Source: a virus
Length of the DNA: 42,290 nucleotides
IMG/VR virus record: IMGVR_UViG_3300048597_000637
Location: 1-42,290 of that record
Strand: one strand, 5' to 3'
This document shows positions 38,524 through 42,290 of the stretch, piece by piece. The position numbers and the translations under genes were made by a program. Every line of letters begins with the position of its first letter. Positions within the stretch are counted from its first letter, which is position 1. The notes beneath the pieces were generated by a model, which had not been told where the DNA came from, did not search any database, and saw only the letters and a list, made by a program, of their open reading frames with translations.

Positions 38524-38987
38524 TAGATCGCCTTAGTTACGATGCCATCGGTCATAGCAGGCTTGTCGCCGGTGTAGTCGAACACGATCTCTCGTCCATC
38601 GAAAGCTTTGGCATTCTCCAGATACCGCTTGAGGTTTTGGCAAGCCGTATGAATCGCTTCCTCAGCGCCCATGAGCTCTCCCATATCCTTGCACTCGATG
38701 TGCTGACCCTGGATGAGGCTGTTGACCGTAACGGTTAGCGCCATCTTTGACATCGCAAAGCTCGCCCACGCTTTCGCCGCACCTCCGAACGAACCGTCTG
38801 CATTGACCGAGTTCGCAGCATAGTTCTTCGCGGCCTCGCTGACGTAGACGACCTCGCCGCCGAGTTTGTATTTTCCGATTGCGTCCGCTTCTTCCTGGGT
38901 GAATTGCACGCGGGCGTCGAGACAGAAGACGTTGGTCTTCGTCAGCATCCCGCTGGTCTTCATCGTCCGTTTGAGCTTGAGCTGCAT
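38523..38987 (-). CDS. unknown protein coupled to the motor ATPase
   Basis: 154 residues. Starts at ATG 38985-38987 with GGGGGAAG before it and overlaps the ATPase start by one base. Beta-rich N-terminus (TKTNVFCLDARVQFTQEEAD), an Ala/Ser-rich middle (AAKNYAANSVNADGSFGG), then helical CKDMGELMGAEEAIHTACQN. No family recognised; a partner of the ATPase by context. Confidence 0.7.
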   Translation of the reverse strand: MQLKLKRTMKTSGMLTKTNVFCLDARVQFTQEEADAIGKYKLGGEVVYVSEAAKNYAANSVNADGSFGGAAKAWASFAMSKMALTVTVNSLIQGQHIECKDMGELMGAEEAIHTACQNLKRYLENAKAFDGREIVFDYTGDKPAMTDGIVTKAI

Positions 38988-39044
38988 GGCTTCCCCCGTT
39001 TGGTTCAGGGAAGGTCAACGGTGGCTTCGAGTCAATGCGGCAAC

Positions 39045-39812
39045 TTACGCGCGCTTCTCGGTGCACTCCTCGATAAACGCATTCCACTGGTTCGTGTGGG
39101 GCAGGTGGGGACAGAGGTACTCCGCAAGCGCAACGGCGTCCTGGTAGGTGCATCGGCTAGGGATGAGTTCGCTGCTGGTGAGAAGCCGGTTGCGCATCTT
39201 CTCGGGTATCTCGGCCAAACTGTTCACGCACGCTACCAGTCGCCCTTGTTCGATAAGGTTCTCGTGGAATGACGCGGCGTAGAAGCCGAAGTCCGTGATG
39301 ACCACTGTTCCAGGGTACCGGCTGGCGAGCAAGTTGCCGATGAACAAGCTATCGAAATTTCCGAGCGTCGCCCGGTCGAGACGGGCAAGGATGGTCCCCT
39401 TCATGGAAAAGTTCAGGGACGGTGGACGGGTAAGGACAGGCTTGAGGACCGGCGAGAGTAGGAGCCGCTGGACCTTGTTGAAGGCGTCCTTTGTCTCTTT
39501 GGTGTCCGATATGAGACCGTCCAGTTTCTTCGGGCTGTCCATAAGCGCCGCGAGCAACTGCATGCTCGTGTTTTGCCGGGTGAGCGTATTCTCGCCGCCG
39601 GGATAGACGCACTCGATGACGGACACGATGTCGCAGGCCGTCCGATAGGAAATGTCCCTAAGGGGATTGAGGGAGTGCTTGAGCGGATCAAAGCGCCTGG
39701 CTCTCTTGGAGAGCTGGTCGATGACAGGACCGTTATCGACGACCAGGCATGGTTCTTCGGGAAAGTCGTTGAGCAACGCTTTCCTTTTGGCGCCGATGTA
39801 GAGCCTGTTCAT
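39045..39812 (-). CDS. unknown protein resembling a degenerate motor ATPase
   Basis: 255 residues. Segments such as LVVDNGPVIDQLSKRARRFD, PLKHSLNPLRDISYRTACDI and GENTLTRQNTSMQLLAALMD resemble regions between Walker A and B of VirD4-like ATPases (the DP-x-FNPL stretch). There is no P-loop. A later strand pair (GTVVITDFGFYAASFHENLI, QGRLVACVNSLAEIP) looks like the Walker B and following strand of the same fold. It may be a non-catalytic partner of the 709-residue ATPase. Confidence 0.5.
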   Translation of the reverse strand: MNRLYIGAKRKALLNDFPEEPCLVVDNGPVIDQLSKRARRFDPLKHSLNPLRDISYRTACDIVSVIECVYPGGENTLTRQNTSMQLLAALMDSPKKLDGLISDTKETKDAFNKVQRLLLSPVLKPVLTRPPSLNFSMKGTILARLDRATLGNFDSLFIGNLLASRYPGTVVITDFGFYAASFHENLIEQGRLVACVNSLAEIPEKMRNRLLTSSELIPSRCTYQDAVALAEYLCPHLPHTNQWNAFIEECTEKRA

Positions 39813-39943
39813 GGGCCGGGGCGGGTAGTGCCTCGCGTCGCAGCAAGGATGCTCGCGCCGGCCGCGAAACGAAGAACTGTTCCGCTACCATTGTAATAGG
39901 GAGAGGCCACGGCTTTATTCTACCCGGCGTTGTGGGGGTGAGA

Positions 39944-40381
39944 ATGTTCTGGATGCTTATTGCTCAAGCTTCAAGCGGAGCGGACCCGTTCGTCGAATAT
40001 TGGGCCAAGTGGAATCAGTTTCTTTTTGAGAACCGAGACGCTGCGATCGCCATCAGCGTCACGGTGACGGTACTGGTGACGTTAGCCTGGGTCGGGAGCA
40101 TCAACGCCATCAGAAGCGGGCAGGCCCGGCTGGTGCTGTATGTACTGTGCGCTATCTTCAGCTTGATAACCCTCGCGCACATCATTCTCTTTTTCCGTCC
40201 ATCATTCAGTTGGCCGGGACTTCTCGCGTTCGCGCTGAGCGCGACATTAGCTTTCGTTTTTCGAGAGACGGTTGCCCGATGGCTCGGGCCGATAGTCATT
40301 CTGGGATTAGTAGGCGTCGCGTTCAGGCTTCTGACCTGGGGCATGAATGCAGAAGCTATGTGGCGGTTCATCACGCGGTAG
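39944..40381 (+). CDS. membrane protein with about four helices
   Basis: 145 residues from the ATG at 39944 (GGGGGTGAG just upstream; a GTG at 39932 would add four residues). Hydrophobic segments: AIAISVTVTVLVTLAWVGSI, VLYVLCAIFSLITLAHIILF, LLAFALSATLAFVF and LGPIVILGLVGVAFRLLTW. Small loops rich in Arg. No family known. It faces the large palindrome and is transcribed divergently from the ATPase operon. A membrane partner for the motor is one possibility. Confidence 0.75.
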   Translation: MFWMLIAQASSGADPFVEYWAKWNQFLFENRDAAIAISVTVTVLVTLAWVGSINAIRSGQARLVLYVLCAIFSLITLAHIILFFRPSFSWPGLLAFALSATLAFVFRETVARWLGPIVILGLVGVAFRLLTWGMNAEAMWRFITR

Positions 40382-40387
40382 GAATGG

Positions 40388-40540
40388 TCCGCACCACAAG
40401 TCGTCGTTGGTCGCGAAGCGCCACGACCCAATGTCCGTAAAGGACAAGCCGCAGTCCGATAGGCAAGGCGGTCCGGCCGTCCGATAGGGCGGTTAGGGAC
40501 ATTGGGTCGTGGCGTGAAGCCCGACGACTTGTGGTGCGGA
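40388..40540. repeat. large interrupted palindrome (possible oriT, attP or replication site)
   Basis: Outer arms TCCGCACCACAAGTCGTCG (40388-40406) and its exact complement (40522-40540), 19 of 19 bases. Inner arms CGCCACGACCCAATGTCC (40419-40436) and its exact complement (40497-40514), 18 of 18. The 60-bp centre holds direct repeats GTCCGATAGG at 40454-40463 and 40479-40488. No coding frame with credible composition crosses it. It sits between the membrane gene and the integrase cluster. Confidence 0.85.
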
Positions 40541-40607
40541 ATCAGTGCGCTGGCGCGATAGCGACCCCCTATGCAGGGGAAGGTAGACGGTAGGGACGGG
40601 TAGGGGG

Positions 40608-40847
40608 CTAGGCCTGGCCGGCGCGTCGGGTCAGATCGGCCGGTGAGACAGGCTGGCCAGTCCGCGCGTCGCGCACGGTAACATGGCAGCCCTCTGCCAG
40701 TTTCTCGCGCATGAGGTTGAGCGCCTCCGATGCAGTCGGGACGGTGTCGTTGAGTGCGGCGCCCTGAGCGTGCTTCGCGATGTAGGAGACGACGAACCCA
40801 ACGGGCCTGGGAGCGGTAGCGAAAAGGCGGCGGAGCCGGTTGAGCAT
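40608..40847 (-). CDS. small basic protein downstream of the integration regulators
   Basis: 79 residues from the ATG at 40845-40847 (MLNRLRRLFATAPRPVGFVV). N-terminus strongly basic; middle VPTASEALNLMREKLAEG helical; end TVRDARTGQPVSPADLTRR. Follows a terminator, so it may need its own promoter. No family recognised. Confidence 0.55.
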   Translation of the reverse strand: MLNRLRRLFATAPRPVGFVVSYIAKHAQGAALNDTVPTASEALNLMREKLAEGCHVTVRDARTGQPVSPADLTRRAGQA

Positions 40848-40865
40848 CGTAGGACCCAAACGAAA

Positions 40866-40891
40866 GGGAGCCGGTGTGGAAGCCGGCTCCC
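40866..40891 (-). terminator. terminator after the AlpA-like gene
   Basis: GGGAGCCGG, 8-nt loop, CCGGCTCCC. Leftward it is followed by TTTCGTTT. Perfect 9-bp GC-rich stem. Confidence 0.85.
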
Positions 40892-40900
40892 TGCTCTCCA

Positions 40901-41095
40901 TCACGGAGAGAGTTGTGCGTCACGCTCGCTTAGTCGGGCTTGCATCCAGTCCAGAACTTCTTGCTCCACATACGCGACCCTTGCCTGCCCTAGTCGTATC
41001 CGCCTTGGGAACTTTCCGGCTTCTTCGAGGCGCGCTGTGTGCGCGAAGGAGTATAGGACCAGCTCTTTCACCTGCTTCTTCGAGAGAAACTTCAT
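40901..41095 (-). CDS. AlpA-family regulator / excisionase-like protein
   Basis: 64 residues from the ATG at 41093-41095. FLSKKQVKELVLYSFAHTAR, LEEAGKFPRRIRLGQARVAY and VEQEVLDWMQARL are the AlpA winged-helix pattern, with the recognition helix and the RIRLG wing. AlpA proteins activate integrase or help excision. An ATG at 41108-41110 would add MRSIA. A perfect palindrome lies just upstream. Located next to the integrase gene as expected. Confidence 0.85.
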   Translation of the reverse strand: MKFLSKKQVKELVLYSFAHTARLEEAGKFPRRIRLGQARVAYVEQEVLDWMQARLSERDAQLSP

Positions 41096-41101
41096 CGCAA
41101 T

Positions 41102-41120
41102 GCTCCGCATGATGCGGAGC
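41102..41120. promoter_or_regulatory. 19-bp perfect palindrome upstream of the AlpA-like gene
   Basis: GCTCCGCAT-G-ATGCGGAGC, in the 37-bp gap between the integrase stop and the AlpA start. Could be an AlpA operator or an mRNA hairpin between the two genes. Confidence 0.6.
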
Positions 41121-41132
41121 GTCGCGACGCCC

Positions 41133-42290
41133 CTAGGTTTCCCCATGGGCAACGGGGACAGTACCAGTTCCGGGAAGATTGGAAAGGTACAGTTCCCACT
41201 TCGCGGTCGCCTCCCGCATCTCCGGGACGAAGTCGTACTTCTGGTAGACCCCGACGATGCCGCCGAACGAACCTGAGACGTGGTTGAGGAGTTTCTCCAC
41301 GACATGGATAGGCGTGCCGAGACCAGCGAGCCCGGTCGCGAAGGTCCTCCTGAGGTCGTGTAGCGAGTAGCCGGAAACACCGGTCCGGACATCGAACGCA
41401 GCCTTGGACTTACCCCAATTGTTGAAGACGGTAGCCTTGGACTTCCGGGAGCGGTCCTTCGCGGCCGGGAAGAAGTAGGGGCTGTCCTTCACCACAGGTT
41501 GGCGCTTGAGGATCGCAAGCGCGGTTGGGCAGACTGGGAAAGTATGCTCCCGGCCGTTCTTTGTGAGGGAGGCGGGCAGGGTGATGAGGTCGCCCTTCAC
41601 CCAGCTCCGCTCCAGCCCGGCAATCTCCCCACGGCGCTGACCGGTGAGAATCAAGAGCGCAACGATGGCGTCGAAGGCGCGGTCGCTGTCTTTGGTACTG
41701 TTCCAGACCTGGGACAGTTCCTCGGGGGACAGTACCCGTTCCCGCGGCTCGCCCGGTACCGGTACTAGTACCCGCTCGATGGGGTTCTTCTCGACGTACC
41801 CGTTCTGAAGGCAGTATCGGAAGAACGCCCTGGCCACCGTGAACGCGTGCCGCTTCTCGGAAGGGGGAAGGCCCTTGAGCTGGGCGATGATGTCCCGGTT
41901 CGTTATCGTCGCGATGGACTTCCGACCGAACGGATAGTGCTTGGTAAGGAGCCGGGTGTACTCGGCCTTCGTCCTTGGCCGCGCGTCTGACTGGTCGAGG
42001 TACTCCTTCTTCACATCGTCGAAGGCGGTGTGAGAGGGGCGAACGCTACCCAAGGTCTTCTCGGCTAGGACGCGCTTGGCCTCCTTGCGAGCGTCGATGA
42101 GCTTGAGGTCGGGATACCGTCCAAGCGTCTGGCGTCGGCCGGAGCCGATGAGCACCACGAAGGTCTTCACGCCCTTCGGAGATACGCGGACGCCAAAGCC
42201 CTTCGTTCCGGCGTCCCAATGATATGCGGCGACCGTGGCAGGTGCCGCGAATCGGCGGATGTCTTGATCCGTGAGTTGAGAGCTTTGCAC
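41133..42290 (-). CDS. int: tyrosine integrase with DUF4102-type N-terminus
   Basis: 385 residues, reading from a GTG at the last three bases of the window. N-terminal DUF4102-type arm-binding domain (GFGVRVSPKGVKTFVVLIG, GRYPDLKLIDARKEAKRVL), core-binding helix region and catalytic domain. Catalytic set: R219/R220 (TGQRRGEIAGLE), K244 (SLTKNGREHTF), H311 and R314 (HDLRRTFAT), H337 (LLNHVSG) and Y349 (GVYQKYDF). It inserts and excises the element at a host att site. The true start may lie just beyond the window edge, although the N-terminus looks complete. Confidence 0.93.
   Translation of the reverse strand: MQSSQLTDQDIRRFAAPATVAAYHWDAGTKGFGVRVSPKGVKTFVVLIGSGRRQTLGRYPDLKLIDARKEAKRVLAEKTLGSVRPSHTAFDDVKKEYLDQSDARPRTKAEYTRLLTKHYPFGRKSIATITNRDIIAQLKGLPPSEKRHAFTVARAFFRYCLQNGYVEKNPIERVLVPVPGEPRERVLSPEELSQVWNSTKDSDRAFDAIVALLILTGQRRGEIAGLERSWVKGDLITLPASLTKNGREHTFPVCPTALAILKRQPVVKDSPYFFPAAKDRSRKSKATVFNNWGKSKAAFDVRTGVSGYSLHDLRRTFATGLAGLGTPIHVVEKLLNHVSGSFGGIVGVYQKYDFVPEMREATAKWELYLSNLPGTGTVPVAHGET

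Noticed and set aside
40015-40923. Leftward 302-residue frame
   Set aside because: Runs over the large palindrome, a terminator and an opposite-strand membrane gene; Arg/Pro-rich shadow composition.
1-42290. tRNA genes and CRISPR arrays
   Set aside because: No cloverleaf with a TTCGA-type arm in a gap and no regularly spaced repeats were found by eye. TTCGAA occurrences lie inside coding genes. A tRNAscan-SE or CRISPR search would be decisive.

Overview
This window reads as an almost complete temperate phage genome (or phage-plasmid) of a moderately GC-rich bacterium. It carries a full head, tail and lysis module, a recombination and replication module, a tyrosine integrase with an AlpA-type regulator, and two cargo loci: a TIR-domain gene and a PvuII-like restriction-modification system. 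The two ends fall exactly on gene borders (a stop codon at bases 1-3, an integrase GTG at 42288-42290), so the sequence may be a circular genome opened between two genes. No long tape-measure, sheath or tail-tube gene is visible. The head and tail genes look like those of a short-tailed virus (podovirus type).

Layout. 1-1552 (leftward): RHH regulator, DnaD-like replication protein with in-gene repeats, a small phage protein, RusA. 1553-1718: divergent control region with two perfect DnaA boxes. 1719-4243 (rightward): small membrane protein, RecT annealase, zinc ribbon protein, YqaJ/lambda-type exonuclease, an SSB-like protein with an acidic DIPF tail, then a terminator. 4397-5143: TIR-domain cargo gene between terminators. 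5453-29036 (leftward, late operon, read right to left): small proteins, terminase small and large subunits, zinc proteins, portal, scaffold, capsid, connector and tail proteins, two large virion proteins, a 1200-residue tail fibre, a coiled-coil membrane protein, a papain-like peptidase, an endolysin and a holin-like protein. 29086-30988: PvuII-type methyltransferase (leftward) and divergent controller and endonuclease (rightward). 31030-33673 (leftward): accessory early-type operon (DUF932, zinc knuckle, YopX and others) under a promoter with a palindromic operator in its spacer. 33758-34518: primase-like zinc-finger protein and a small protein with two clamp-binding-like motifs. 34591-34685: an undescribed long-stem RNA structure upstream of a 59-residue gene. 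35387-39812 (leftward): a Replic_Relax-like protein, a VirD4/TraG-like motor ATPase and two unknown partners. 39944-40381: membrane protein. 40388-40540: a large interrupted palindrome. 40608-42290: small protein, AlpA-like regulator and integrase.

Host. The tail proteins carry Sec-type signal peptides and many GVGTTTP, ATST and TSTS runs. I associate this style with Patescibacteria (Parcubacteria-type) genomes and their viruses. The integrase, AlpA, DUF932, YopX, Replic_Relax and PvuII genes look proteobacterial. I cannot settle the host from sequence alone; a chimeric element is possible.

How it works together (inference). RecT, exonuclease, RusA and the SSB-like protein would process replicating DNA. 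The DnaD-like protein, DnaA boxes and primase-like protein would start replication. Integrase and AlpA would control lysogeny. TIR and PvuII would protect or addict the lysogen. The VirD4-like motor, Replic_Relax protein and big palindrome suggest a second, plasmid-like way of moving or maintaining DNA, which is the most unusual aspect of the window. Several real genes shorter than 60 codons were found by hand translation and are listed.
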